Shown piece after piece: positions 19,580 through 29,480 of a stretch of DNA of 57,766 nucleotides. The notes beneath the pieces were generated by a model, which saw nothing but the letters and a program-made list of their open reading frames with translations, searched no databases and was not told where the DNA came from. The stretch comes from Rikenellaceae bacterium DTU049 (GTDB taxonomy: Bacteria; Bacteroidota; Bacteroidia; Bacteroidales; DTU049): NCBI GenBank assembly GCA_001513285.1, contig LFTI01000056.1:1-57766 (forward strand), read 5' to 3'. Within the stretch, counting starts at the first letter, position 1, and every line of letters begins with the position of its first letter. The translations under genes were made by a program, and so were the position numbers.

Positions 19580-19870
19580 AAAATTGCTATTATTTTCAAT
19601 ACCTTTCTACTATCTCCTTTTTTACTTATTAAATAACCCATTCCCCCTTCATTTCCTACCTCTGTCCTTTTTTCATATTTTTTCATCTAATAGTATCATC
19701 ATTGTTTCAAATTGATACAACTCTTATATATATTTGTTATTATTAGTTATATTATCAAATTACTTGTTTAAATTAATTAAATATTTAGATAAATATATTA
19801 AAACTCATTTTGCGTTAAAGAATTTTTTCAAATCACTGGAATTTTTTATTTTTACAAAAAATTGAATTTA

Positions 19871-22800
19871 ATGAAAAACTTTGTACATCTACATTTACAC
19901 ACACAATACTCTATACTCGATGGTGCAGCTAATATAGAGCGAGTTTTTGCTAAAGCTCAACAATTAGAAATGCCTGCAGTAGCCATCACTGATCACGGAA
20001 ATATGTATGGAGTATTAGATTTTTTTCTTAAATCCAAAAAAACTAATGTTAAGCCAATCTTAGGCTGTGAAATTTATGTAGCCAAACGTTCTATGGATAA
20101 AAAAGAAAGTGATATTGATAGATCTGGATTTCATCTTATTTTATTAGCTAAAAATCTTACTGGTTATCATAATCTTTTAAAATTAGTCTCAAAGGCTTCT
20201 ATTGATGGATTTTATTACACTCCTAGAATAGATAAGGAACTATTAACGAATTATCATGAAGGATTAATAGCTAGTTCAGCTTGTTTAGGTGGAGAAATAC
20301 CATATTATATCAGACAAAATAATATGGATAAAGCTAGGCAAGCTGTTGCCTTTTACAGAGACTTATTCGGTGATGATTTTTATTTAGAATTGCAAAATCA
20401 TGGTTTAGAAGATCAAGCTAAAGTAAATCCTATACTGAAAAGTTTAGCTAATGAATTTGGAATAAAAACAATTGTTACCAATGATGTGCATTTTGTAAAT
20501 AAAGAAGATCAAGAAGCTCACAATTTATTAATTCGTCTAAATACTAATAGAGATGATAGTTCTCTAATTTATTCTGGCAAAGAATATTTGAAATCATATG
20601 ATGAGATGCTACAATGTTTCCCTGATGATGAAGAATCCATTCTAAATACATTAGAAATAGCAGAAAAAGTAGAATCTTACTCTATAGAGAATAATATTAT
20701 TTTACCGAAATTTACTTTACCCGAAAATTTTAAAGATGATTTTGACTATTTATCTTTTCTCACTTACGAAGGAGCTAAAAATAAATATGGTAATCCACTG
20801 CCCGCAGAAGTAAATGAACGAATAGAATATGAACTAGAAGTAATAAAAAAAATGGGCTTTGCGGGATATTTTCTTATCGTAGAAGATTACATAAAAGCTG
20901 CTAAACAAATGGGCGTTTTAGTTGGTCCAGGTCGTGGTTCTGCTCCTGGTTCCATAATATCTTATTGTATTGGTATCACCAATGTAGAACCACTAAGATA
21001 TAAATTACTTTTTGAGAGATTTCTAAATCCAGAGCGTATTTCTATGCCAGATATAGACGTAGATTTCGATGATACCGGTAGGCAAAGTGTTTTGAATTAT
21101 GTTATAGAAAAATATGGTAGTGATAAAGTGGCACAAATTGTTTCTTTCCAAACAATGCAAGCTCGTATGGCTATTAGAGATGTTTGTCGTGTAAAAGGTA
21201 TTCCTTTGTCTAAAGCTGATAAAATAGCTAAACTTGTGCCTGCACGCCCAGGTACTAAACTGAATGATGCTTTAGAAGAATCACCGGAATTCAAACAATT
21301 ATATGATGAGGACCCAGAGGCCAAGCAAGTCATTAATATAGCTATGACTCTCGAAGGTAATGTGAGGTCTACCGGTGTACATGCCTGTGGTGTTATTATT
21401 AGTCCTTCAGATATTACTGATTTTGTACCATTGGCTCAGGCCAAAGACTCTCCTATTCCTGTCGTTCAATATGAAGGTAAAGATATCGAAAAAGCAGGAA
21501 TGCTAAAAATGGACTTCCTAGGACTTAAAACATTATCTATTATTAAAGATACATTAGAATTGATTTATAAACGAAAAAAAATTAGTATTGATATAGATAA
21601 TATTCCTTTAGATGATAAAAAAACTTTTGAACTTTTCCAGAATGGAGCAACTGTAGCTGTTTTTCAGTTTGAATCACCAGGTATGCAAAAATATCTTAAA
21701 GATTTGAAACCAACTTCATTAGATGATCTAGTAGCTATGAATGCTTTATATAGACCTGGCCCTATGGGATATATACCTACTTATATTAAACGAAAAAATG
21801 GTTCTGAACCCATAAAATATCATCATAATATCATGGCAGAAGTATTAGAAGATACTTACGGTATTATGATTTTTCAAGAACAAATCATGCAATTAAGTGA
21901 AAAAATGGCTGGTTTTTCTAAAGCTGAAGCTGATACTTTGAGAAAAGCTATGGGAAAGAAACTTCATGAACTTATTGAACAAATGAAAGTAAAATTTATA
22001 GATGGTTGTGTAAAAAATAATATTAGTAAAGAAATTGCTGAAAAAGTTTATGAAGATATGGCTCAGTTTGGCAACTACGGATTTAATAGATCCCATTCTG
22101 TGGCTTATTCTATAATTTCCTATCAAACTGCTTATTTAAAAGCTAATTATACTGCTGAATTTATGGCTAGTGTTTTGACTCATACTAGCCTGAAAGAACT
22201 TAATAAAATGCTGAGTGAGTGCGATAGATTAGGCATTAAAGTTTTAGGTCCTGATATCAATGAATCTAATACTAACTTTACTGTCATTAATGATAAAACA
22301 ATTCGTTTCGGACTAAATAGCATAAAAAATGTTGGTAACATCGGTGCAGAAGCTATCATAAAAGAGCGTGAGGACAATGGACCTTTTAAAAATATTACTG
22401 ATTTTGCTCGTCGAATAGGTTCTAGATCTATAAATAAAAGAGTAGTAGAGGCCTTAGCTCAAGCAGGTGCCTTTGATAGTCTACAATTAAAAAGATCTCA
22501 ATTTTTCTATGTTTATGACAATAATGAAAATACAGTAGATAGGTTGCTGCGCTTTGCTAATGATTATCAATCTTCTCATAATGCAACTGCTAGTCTATTT
22601 GGTGATGAAGAGATAGCTTCAGAATTTCCAATGCCAGATTGCCAAGAATGGGATTCTAAAACTTTAATAGAAAAAGAACATGAAGCATTAGATTTTTATC
22701 TTTCAGGTCATCCATTAGATCCTATTAAACATTTATTAACATATTTTACTACAAATAAATTGATAGATATTAGTAAAACTACCGAAGATGGAAAACAAAT

Positions 22801-23383
22801 ATTCTTTGGTGGATTAGTGCAGTCCCTTCAATCGAAAAATGATAAAAATAATAATCCCTTTTTGATAGCTGAGATTTCTGATTATAATTCCAATTATTCT
22901 CTTAGATTTTTTAGGAATGATTTTAGCTATGCACAGTCTTTATTAAAACTTGATAATCCGTATTTTTTCTTAGGTAAATGGCAAATTAATAAAAATTCTA
23001 ATCAAGCTTTTTTATCAATTAATTCTATTTATACAATAGAAGATGTTCAAAAAGCTTTTGATAAAGCAAAAATTATTATTTCACTTCAGGATCCCAATGA
23101 TGAAGATTGGATCAAGCTTATTGAATTGATAGAAAACGCCCATGGTAAAAATTCTTTATTTTTTAGCATTAATTCAAATGGTAAAAATTTATATTTGAAA
23201 TTAGGTAAACCTGTTGCTTATCACATCATTAATGAATTAGAAAACATTAAATGCATTACCTCTATAAAAATTTACAATGAATTCATCAAAGATTATATAG
23301 AAACTATTATAAATATAGACACAGAAGAGGTACTAGATGATGAAGTTTATGCTCTTGAGGAAGATACAATGGTGGATATATAA
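19871..23383 (+). CDS. dnaE: DNA polymerase III subunit alpha
   Basis: Catalytic subunit of the replicative polymerase, 1170 residues. The N-terminal PHP domain begins MKNFVHLHLHTQYSILDGA and continues with AITDHGNMYG. The polymerase core has GPGRGSAPGSIISYCIGIT and the catalytic PDIDVDFDD. Next are the finger segment STGVHACGVIISPSDI, MNALYRPGPMGYIPTYI and FNRSHSVAYSIISYQTAYLKA. Towards the end are a helix-hairpin-helix region (about 800-870) and an OB fold (about 970-1050). The start is ATG 19871; an upstream TTG (19862) is in frame but less likely. It is followed convergently by the NlpC/P60 gene 42 bases away. Confidence 0.98.
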   Translation: MKNFVHLHLHTQYSILDGAANIERVFAKAQQLEMPAVAITDHGNMYGVLDFFLKSKKTNVKPILGCEIYVAKRSMDKKESDIDRSGFHLILLAKNLTGYHNLLKLVSKASIDGFYYTPRIDKELLTNYHEGLIASSACLGGEIPYYIRQNNMDKARQAVAFYRDLFGDDFYLELQNHGLEDQAKVNPILKSLANEFGIKTIVTNDVHFVNKEDQEAHNLLIRLNTNRDDSSLIYSGKEYLKSYDEMLQCFPDDEESILNTLEIAEKVESYSIENNIILPKFTLPENFKDDFDYLSFLTYEGAKNKYGNPLPAEVNERIEYELEVIKKMGFAGYFLIVEDYIKAAKQMGVLVGPGRGSAPGSIISYCIGITNVEPLRYKLLFERFLNPERISMPDIDVDFDDTGRQSVLNYVIEKYGSDKVAQIVSFQTMQARMAIRDVCRVKGIPLSKADKIAKLVPARPGTKLNDALEESPEFKQLYDEDPEAKQVINIAMTLEGNVRSTGVHACGVIISPSDITDFVPLAQAKDSPIPVVQYEGKDIEKAGMLKMDFLGLKTLSIIKDTLELIYKRKKISIDIDNIPLDDKKTFELFQNGATVAVFQFESPGMQKYLKDLKPTSLDDLVAMNALYRPGPMGYIPTYIKRKNGSEPIKYHHNIMAEVLEDTYGIMIFQEQIMQLSEKMAGFSKAEADTLRKAMGKKLHELIEQMKVKFIDGCVKNNISKEIAEKVYEDMAQFGNYGFNRSHSVAYSIISYQTAYLKANYTAEFMASVLTHTSLKELNKMLSECDRLGIKVLGPDINESNTNFTVINDKTIRFGLNSIKNVGNIGAEAIIKEREDNGPFKNITDFARRIGSRSINKRVVEALAQAGAFDSLQLKRSQFFYVYDNNENTVDRLLRFANDYQSSHNATASLFGDEEIASEFPMPDCQEWDSKTLIEKEHEALDFYLSGHPLDPIKHLLTYFTTNKLIDISKTTEDGKQIFFGGLVQSLQSKNDKNNNPFLIAEISDYNSNYSLRFFRNDFSYAQSLLKLDNPYFFLGKWQINKNSNQAFLSINSIYTIEDVQKAFDKAKIIISLQDPNDEDWIKLIELIENAHGKNSLFFSINSNGKNLYLKLGKPVAYHIINELENIKCITSIKIYNEFIKDYIETIINIDTEEVLDDEVYALEEDTMVDI

Positions 23384-23425
23384 AAAACTATTTATCAATC
23401 TATCAATAGCATATGTGATATGCGT

Positions 23426-24193
23426 CTAATACTCAATTATTCTTTTTGTAAACATTAATTGGTGAGTATATTTTTTCAAGATTTCACTATATATACCATA
23501 GTGATCAAACATATCTATATGTACATTTTTAAAAGCATGAATTATTGTCGAGTTATTTAATACTATACCTACATGATTAATAACAATTCTATCTTTATGA
23601 TTTTCTTCATCAAATTCTGTAGTGCCAAAAAATGCTAAATCTCCAGGATAAGCATCTTGAGCAAATATACGGGCTTCACCTAATTCACTTTGCTCTGCTG
23701 CATCTCTAGGCAAAATTATATTATTTGTATAGAAAACAAGTTGTACAAATCCTGAACAATCAATTCCTAAAGGTGTTTTGCCACCCCATCTATATGGTGT
23801 ATATAATAGGCTCTGAGCATCTTCTAGAATATTTCCAAAGGATAATTTTGTACTATTTTCTCTAAATTTACCATTAATAATATTGGCTCCCATAAAATTA
23901 TATATTCTTGCACCTTTGCTAACCCAAAGCATTTGATTTTTCCACTCTATTTGAGCTGTTATAGAAGTAATAATTTTGTATTTTGTTATATCTTCATCAT
24001 CATTTATTATTTCAAAGGCATAGCTACATATCCATCCTTCATAATCATAAAGTAAACATTTTACTTTTGTCCAATCGCCGTAGGAACCATTTAATTCAAT
24101 AATTTCTCCAAATAATATTTCATTTACTAACTCACTATGATAGTCAGGATCTCTATACATAGGTATTAATGATTGTGTAACGTATGCTTTCAT
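23426..24193 (-). CDS. NlpC/P60 family cysteine peptidase with SH3-like domain
   Basis: 255 residues. An SH3-like N-terminal region (about 5-65, with YGDWTKVKCLLYDYEGWI) is followed by a C40 peptidase domain. The catalytic Cys146 is in PLGIDCSGFVQLVFY, His207 in INHVGIVL, and a third polar residue (His219) in TIIHAF. Such enzymes cleave the D-Glu-diamino acid bond of cell-wall peptides. There is no signal peptide or membrane segment, as in a subgroup of Bacteroidota homologues, so it may act on recycled muropeptides in the cytoplasm; that is inference. It overlaps the upstream WbqC-like gene by four bases (ATGA), indicating translational coupling. Confidence 0.9.
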   Translation of the reverse strand: MKAYVTQSLIPMYRDPDYHSELVNEILFGEIIELNGSYGDWTKVKCLLYDYEGWICSYAFEIINDDEDITKYKIITSITAQIEWKNQMLWVSKGARIYNFMGANIINGKFRENSTKLSFGNILEDAQSLLYTPYRWGGKTPLGIDCSGFVQLVFYTNNIILPRDAAEQSELGEARIFAQDAYPGDLAFFGTTEFDEENHKDRIVINHVGIVLNNSTIIHAFKNVHIDMFDHYGIYSEILKKYTHQLMFTKRIIEY

Positions 24194-24798
24194 TTAATTA
24201 TATTTTTTAAATAAATTACAGATTCTGCTCCTAAATTACATAATAAATCTAAGATAGATAAATTGCTAATAAAGCCAAACTTATCGATAAACACTTGTCT
24301 ATAATATGGTAATTGTATATTTTCATATTTAGAATATTTATCTCTATCATCTATGTAATCTATAGAATATTGTTTTTCGTAATTTTCTGTAACTGAAACT
24401 TTTATGTTTATATCTAATTGTTTTAAAATCCATTTTATAAAAGCCATATTTAATTCATATAATTTTTTATAATGTGAAAAGATATCAATAATTTCATCTT
24501 CATAATAATCGAAATATGCGCTATTTCTATAATTTGTTATTAATGTCTTGTGATGGTAGTTTAACCAATCTGCACTTTCGTCTAGCAGAATATCTTTTGT
24601 GATAGTATGACTGCCATTAACCTTTTTTATAGGTATAATCATTGCTCTGATACCTTGATTAGTTGCTATGTAGTATCTATTTCTCATAGTTTGTTTAGCG
24701 TAGGTATCATTTATTTCTAATATCCATTCATCTACTTGTAATAAATCAATAAATAAAGAAATAGGTGGTAAAAGTAATGCTGGAGTAATGAGTTTCAT
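24190..24798 (-). CDS. WbqC-like family protein
   Basis: 202-residue protein of the WbqC family, named after a gene in O-antigen clusters. Its biochemical function is not established. Recognisable family segments are ALLLPPISLFIDLLQVDEWI at the N-terminus, YAKQTMRNRYYIATNQG near residue 35, IPIKK near 55, and DWLNYHHKTLITNYRNSAYFDYY near 80. The gene ends inside the start of the NlpC/P60 gene (ATGA overlap), suggesting a two-gene operon and perhaps a joint role in envelope metabolism. The frame is intact, and the start ATG at 24798 is the only sensible one. Confidence 0.85.
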   Translation of the reverse strand: MKLITPALLLPPISLFIDLLQVDEWILEINDTYAKQTMRNRYYIATNQGIRAMIIPIKKVNGSHTITKDILLDESADWLNYHHKTLITNYRNSAYFDYYEDEIIDIFSHYKKLYELNMAFIKWILKQLDINIKVSVTENYEKQYSIDYIDDRDKYSKYENIQLPYYRQVFIDKFGFISNLSILDLLCNLGAESVIYLKNIIK

Positions 24799-24888
24799 TT
24801 TTTAATAAATTAAAAATAAATACATTGCAGACTCACAAAATTACATTAAATATTAAAATAAAAGTAAAAAAACTACTATATAGATAAA

Positions 24889-27423
24889 TCAACCACATTT
24901 AGAATAGCCACAATTAGAACAAACCACACAGCCTTCTTTATATTGTAATGAATCTTCTGCTCCACATTGTGGACAAGACTCACTCACTCTAGTACCATCA
25001 GGCACATAACGTTTCAGAGCTCTATTAACGCCTTTTTTCCATGTATTTATACTTTCATTATCAAATTTCAGATTATCTACCAAATCAATAACTTTGAGAA
25101 GTGGCATACCATGACGTAGAATGCCAGAGATTAATTTAGCATAATTCCAAAACTCGGGGTCAAAAGTCCTAGACAATCCACGGATGATAACTTCATAACC
25201 ATCTTTATCATAAAACACAAAATCATAGCGTGCATGTTCCATAGTAGCATCTTTTTCCTTAATCACGAAGCCTTTAGTAATATCTTTTGGTATGTATAAA
25301 TGCTCGGCTTTACCAGTGAAAATCTCATAAGGTCTATTATTATAAAGTCCTACGACAGCTATCCACTCTTCATCTTCATTAACAAAACGTATCACATCAG
25401 CTTCTAATTTTTTAGGACGTTTAGGCGCATGAGTTTCACCAAATTCATTCTTTTCATTATTTGCTGAAACTAATACTCCACTTCTACTTCCTTCTCTATA
25501 GACAGTTACACCTTTGCAGCCACTTTCCCAGGCAGTACGATATAATGTATCTATCAGATTTTCTTCTACTTTTTCCGGCAGGTTAATAGTAACAGATATG
25601 CTATGATCTACATACTTTTGTATTCTACCTTGCATTCTAACTTTTGCAACCCAATCCACATCTTTACTAGTAGCATGATAATACGGAGATTGTTGTATTA
25701 ATTCATTTATTTTGTCATCTGAAAAATTAGAAATAATATCATTAATAGAATAACCATTAATTTCTAACCAAGTTAAAAATTTAGGATGAAAAACATTATA
25801 CTCTTCCCAAGCGTCGCCTAGCTCATCTACAAAAGATATTTTTACAGTCTTATCATTTGGATTAACCTTTCTGCGACGTTTATAAAATATAGAAAATACA
25901 GGTTCTATACCAGAAGTAGTTTGAGTTAAAATACTTACACTACCAGTAGGAGCTATTGTAAGCATAGATATATTACGTCTGCCATGTTTTTTCATTTCTT
26001 CTTCTAATTCTGGATCGATAGCAAATAATCTATTAATAAAAGGATTATTTTTCTCTTTTTCAAAATCGAAAATCGGGAATGCACCTCTATCAATAGCTAA
26101 TCGTACAGATGATTTATACACATTTAGAGCTAGAGTTTTATGAACCTCTTCACTAAAATCAATAGCTACATCACTGCCATATTGCAAACCTAAAGCTGCT
26201 AGCATATCGCCTTCTCCAGTTATGCCAATACCTGTTCTACGACCTTGTATAGCTTTATCTTTAATTTTAACCCACAATTCTCTTTCTGTTCTTTTTATAT
26301 CAAATGGTTCTGGATCAGAATCTATTTTAGCTATAATTTTATCAATGTTTTCTAATTCTAAATCTAAAATATCATCCATTATTCGTTGAGCATAGGCTGC
26401 ATGCTCTTTGAAAAGATCAAAATCGAAATATGCTTTTTTTGTAAAAGGATTTATTACATAACTATATAAATTAATTGCTAGTAGTCTACAACTATCATAT
26501 GGGCACAGAGGTATTTCTCCACATGGATTAGTAGATGTAGTTTGGAACCCTAGATCCGCATAACTATCTGGTACAGACTCTCTAAGAACTGTATCCCAGA
26601 ATATTACACCTGGTTCAGCAGATTTCCATGCATTGTGAATGATTTTTTGCCATAGCTTTCGTGCATCAATAGATTTTGTAACTTTAGGTGTCGGAGAATC
26701 AATAGGGAACTGCTGAATATAAGGTTTACCTTCTATGACACAACGCATAAATTCATCGTCAATTTTTATAGAAATATTAGCACCAGTTACTTTAGAAAGA
26801 TCTGCTTTAGCATTGATGAAATCCTCCGCATCAGGATGTTTGATAGATATAGTAAGCATAAGAGCACCACGTCTACCATCTTGGGCTACTTCGCGAGTAC
26901 TATTACTAAATCTTTCCATGAAAGGAACTACACCAGTAGAGGTGAGAGCTGTATTTTTCACAGGACTGCCCTTGGGTCTAATGTGAGATAAATCATGCCC
27001 TACTCCACCACGACGTTTCATCAATTGCACTTGTTCTTCATCAGTTTTCATTATTCCACCATAGGAATCACATTGATTACCAATGACAAAACAATTGGAT
27101 AAACTAGATATTTGAAAATTATTACCAATGCCAGCCATAGGGCCTCCCTGTGGTATAATATATTTAAAGTCCTTTAAAAGAGAATAAATTAAATCAGCTG
27201 TTAATGGATTGGGATAATTTTTTTCTATCCTAGCTAATTCATTTGCTAAACGCCAATGCATATCATCAGGTGTCAATTCATAAATATTCCCTTCACTGTC
27301 TTTGATAGCATATTTGTTTACCCATACAGTAGCTGCTAATTGATCACCATGAAAATATTCAATAGAGCGGGCTATAGCTTCTTCATAGGTTATTTTCTTA
27401 TTCTCATTGACATTTTTACTCAT
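24889..27423 (-). CDS. nrdJ: Adenosylcobalamin-dependent (class II) ribonucleotide reductase
   Basis: 844-residue NrdJ-type enzyme that reduces ribonucleotides to deoxyribonucleotides using adenosylcobalamin and needing no oxygen. Visible signatures: SLSNCFVIGN with Cys111; KRRGGVGHDLSHIRPKGSP near 137; and the active-site loop NPCGEIPLCPYDSCRLLAIN with Asn299, Cys301 and Glu303. Further on are GRRTGIGITGEGD and APTGSVSILTQTTSGIEPVF. The C-terminal zinc-ribbon tail has CPQC...CVVCSNC, and its last cysteines probably pass electrons to the active site. No ATP-cone is obvious. Together with mutAB it shows that the organism depends on cobalamin. It stands alone, with AT-rich leaders on both sides. 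Confidence 0.95.
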   Translation of the reverse strand: MSKNVNENKKITYEEAIARSIEYFHGDQLAATVWVNKYAIKDSEGNIYELTPDDMHWRLANELARIEKNYPNPLTADLIYSLLKDFKYIIPQGGPMAGIGNNFQISSLSNCFVIGNQCDSYGGIMKTDEEQVQLMKRRGGVGHDLSHIRPKGSPVKNTALTSTGVVPFMERFSNSTREVAQDGRRGALMLTISIKHPDAEDFINAKADLSKVTGANISIKIDDEFMRCVIEGKPYIQQFPIDSPTPKVTKSIDARKLWQKIIHNAWKSAEPGVIFWDTVLRESVPDSYADLGFQTTSTNPCGEIPLCPYDSCRLLAINLYSYVINPFTKKAYFDFDLFKEHAAYAQRIMDDILDLELENIDKIIAKIDSDPEPFDIKRTERELWVKIKDKAIQGRRTGIGITGEGDMLAALGLQYGSDVAIDFSEEVHKTLALNVYKSSVRLAIDRGAFPIFDFEKEKNNPFINRLFAIDPELEEEMKKHGRRNISMLTIAPTGSVSILTQTTSGIEPVFSIFYKRRRKVNPNDKTVKISFVDELGDAWEEYNVFHPKFLTWLEINGYSINDIISNFSDDKINELIQQSPYYHATSKDVDWVAKVRMQGRIQKYVDHSISVTINLPEKVEENLIDTLYRTAWESGCKGVTVYREGSRSGVLVSANNEKNEFGETHAPKRPKKLEADVIRFVNEDEEWIAVVGLYNNRPYEIFTGKAEHLYIPKDITKGFVIKEKDATMEHARYDFVFYDKDGYEVIIRGLSRTFDPEFWNYAKLISGILRHGMPLLKVIDLVDNLKFDNESINTWKKGVNRALKRYVPDGTRVSESCPQCGAEDSLQYKEGCVVCSNCGYSKCG

Positions 27424-27621
27424 AATATCTTAATATTTTAATTTTTATCTACTTTTATGTTAATAAATCTAATTAAATTCTACTTTAAATATAGATTTAT
27501 ATACTATTTTAATTGGGAACGTAAAATTACAACAAAATTTTGCTAAACAGATAATTGAATTTTCTACAATTTTTTAAGTTATTAACATTCTAAAAAATCT
27601 TGATAAAATAATAAAAAGAGC

Positions 27622-29010
27622 TTATAAATTTAAAACATTTTCTAAATCTTGCTCTATACCCTCGTATGAATAAGGAGAGGAGTAAATTTTACCATTTTTA
27701 TCAATAATAAAAAAAGTTGGCGTACCCCAGATAAACCATCGAAGACAATTTTCACCATCATAACCTTGTAAATCTGTGATAACTTTGAATTTTATTTTTT
27801 CTTCTTTTGCCGCATCTATGATAGCTTGCATATCTTTATCTATGGCAAAACCTACAAATTCTATACTATTATTATACTTATCATAAAGATTATTAATAAA
27901 AGGCATCACGGTTTTACAATGGTAACAATCTGGTGCCCAAAAAATTAAAAATATGGGCTTACCCAAAAAACTGCTTAATTTGAAAGTTTGATTATCTGTA
28001 GTAATGCCAGAGAGCTCTGGAGCATCAACACCTTTACGTAGTTTGGTAATCATCATTGCCTTTCTATAATTTTCATCATCTACACTACCATTGCATTGAG
28101 TTTCATTCATGTAATTAAAATAAATATATAGAAAAACTGGCTCTAATTCTGGAATATAGAAAGTGTTTAAAAGGAGATTTAAGACATATTTATATTGTTT
28201 ATCATTCCAAGAAAATTGACTTAGAATAAAATCTACAGCTTTTTTATATTGATTTGTATCCTGAGGTTCTACAAGATTTTGTAAATAAAATTTGACAGCA
28301 TCATATATCACTGAGGTATTTACTAATGTAGAATCTTGCTTATCAATATTATCAAACCAATGTTTTTTATAAAAAGTTTTAATATCCTTATAAGGTGACT
28401 CTGGATGCGAACTATTATATTCATCTATCGATGGTGGTACAGTAGCTTTTATTACTTTATATGCTAATAAATCATGAGGAATTTTTTTAGAAAAATTATT
28501 AATCTCATTATTTAAACTATCTACTTTATTAATAATCATTTGTAACCTTGGATCTTTAGGATTTCTAGAATATATTTGATCACCTAAATTGACAACATAA
28601 AGCAATTCATTTTTCATTTTCAAATAATCAACAAAATATTTATTCTCTTGTGATGCTATAACTTCTAAATTAGCGATAGGATCATAATGAGAAGTATGCA
28701 GCTCAATATATTTTTCATTATTAAATAAAAAATCTATATATTTTCTATCATTTTCCCAACTAATAGAATATTGACCATTAGCAAGAGGTTTAGAATAAAT
28801 AAAATTTATAACCCCATTTTGACTTTTAGTGCTATCAATAGGATCCATATTATTACCATTCACACTAATAAGAGTAAACGTCTGCTCCACAGGTAAATCA
28901 TTTACTACCAATTTTATTCTATAAATATTATCTTGAGCAAAAATAATATTTCCTGTAAAAAATATAACGAAAAAAGATACCAAAAAGTTCTTCAAATATA
29001 CAAATTTCAT
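27622..29010 (-). CDS. TlpA-like thioredoxin-fold protein, exported
   Basis: 462 residues with an N-terminal signal peptide (about 1-25, ending FAQ). A beta-rich N-terminal domain (about 28-125) resembles the DUF4369-type domains of Bacteroidota thiol proteins, followed by a helical linker. A C-terminal TlpA/AhpC-like thioredoxin domain lies at about 325-462, with GKPIFLIFWAPDCYHCKTVM (redox motif CYHC) and the cis-Pro segment GTPTFFIIDKNGKI. It is expected to act as a periplasmic thiol-disulfide oxidoreductase; substrates are unknown. A -7 element TAATTTTG lies at 29043-29050 on the minus strand, just inside the gap before a MITE-like element. The 198 bases between it and nrdJ show nothing but AT-rich spacer. 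Confidence 0.85.
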   Translation of the reverse strand: MKFVYLKNFLVSFFVIFFTGNIIFAQDNIYRIKLVVNDLPVEQTFTLISVNGNNMDPIDSTKSQNGVINFIYSKPLANGQYSISWENDRKYIDFLFNNEKYIELHTSHYDPIANLEVIASQENKYFVDYLKMKNELLYVVNLGDQIYSRNPKDPRLQMIINKVDSLNNEINNFSKKIPHDLLAYKVIKATVPPSIDEYNSSHPESPYKDIKTFYKKHWFDNIDKQDSTLVNTSVIYDAVKFYLQNLVEPQDTNQYKKAVDFILSQFSWNDKQYKYVLNLLLNTFYIPELEPVFLYIYFNYMNETQCNGSVDDENYRKAMMITKLRKGVDAPELSGITTDNQTFKLSSFLGKPIFLIFWAPDCYHCKTVMPFINNLYDKYNNSIEFVGFAIDKDMQAIIDAAKEEKIKFKVITDLQGYDGENCLRWFIWGTPTFFIIDKNGKIYSSPYSYEGIEQDLENVLNL

Positions 29011-29075
29011 AAATTAAAATGTTTTATAATTAATTCACAATACAAAATTATTAATAATTTATTGAATTAGATATA

Positions 29076-29349
29076 TTCTATAGCGTTTATTGTGGGTAAA
29101 TTATTTTATCTATCCAATAGTTATTTATTACTCCACAAATGCACACAAATAAGCACAAATTAAATATTCAATCTCCAAATCCTTTAGTTTCACAATTCAA
29201 TGTTCAGACAATTTAATTCTATTATTCTCTGTGTTCTTTGTGCCTTCTTTGAGAACTTTGTGGTTAATATTTGACAGAACAATACTAAAAAATTCATTTT
29301 TATAAAATTTCTCTTTTTTTAATCTTTACCCATACAAAACGTTATAGAA
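29076..29349. mobile_element. MITE-like inverted-repeat element, long copy
   Basis: A 274-bp stretch bounded by 25-base inverted repeats (29076-29100 and 29325-29349). Each reads TTCTATA, A/G, CGTTT, four variable bases, TGGGTAAA from its outer end; about 21 of 25 positions pair. There is no open frame. Its right-hand 85 bases (29264-29349) are closely similar to the right half of the shorter element at 48562-48682. The centre contains two other widespread repeat types: the 33-bp repeat at 29132-29164 and a 'CTCTGTGTTCTTTGTG...CTTTGTGGTTAA' sequence (29227-29268). It fills most of the gap between the TlpA-like gene and the lipoprotein pseudogene. Confidence 0.65.
29132..29164 (+). repeat. Dispersed 33-bp repeat, copy 2
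   Basis: TCCACAAATGCACACAAATA followed by AGCACAAATTAAA; 31 of 33 bases are identical to 13666-13698. Here it lies inside the MITE-like element. Confidence 0.7.
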
Positions 29350-29444
29350 CCAATAAAATTATAAGAACGGAAAAATTAATAAAACTTTAATCTAATAAAT
29401 TATCTAAATAATAAAAAAATATGGATTATTTCAATTTTTTTTTG

Positions 29445-29452
29445 TAAATTTG
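29445..29452 (+). promoter_or_regulatory. -7 promoter element of the lipoprotein pseudogene
   Basis: TAAATTTG, a TAnnTTTG match 28 bases before the ATG at 29481. No clear -33 box. Confidence 0.4.
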
Positions 29453-29480
29453 CATTTAAGTAATTTAAAAAATTTTTATT

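Noticed and set aside
29132-29268. CRISPR-like or tandem repeat inside the long MITE
   Set aside because: The two repeat-like segments differ from each other and occur once each here; they are dispersed repeats, not an array.
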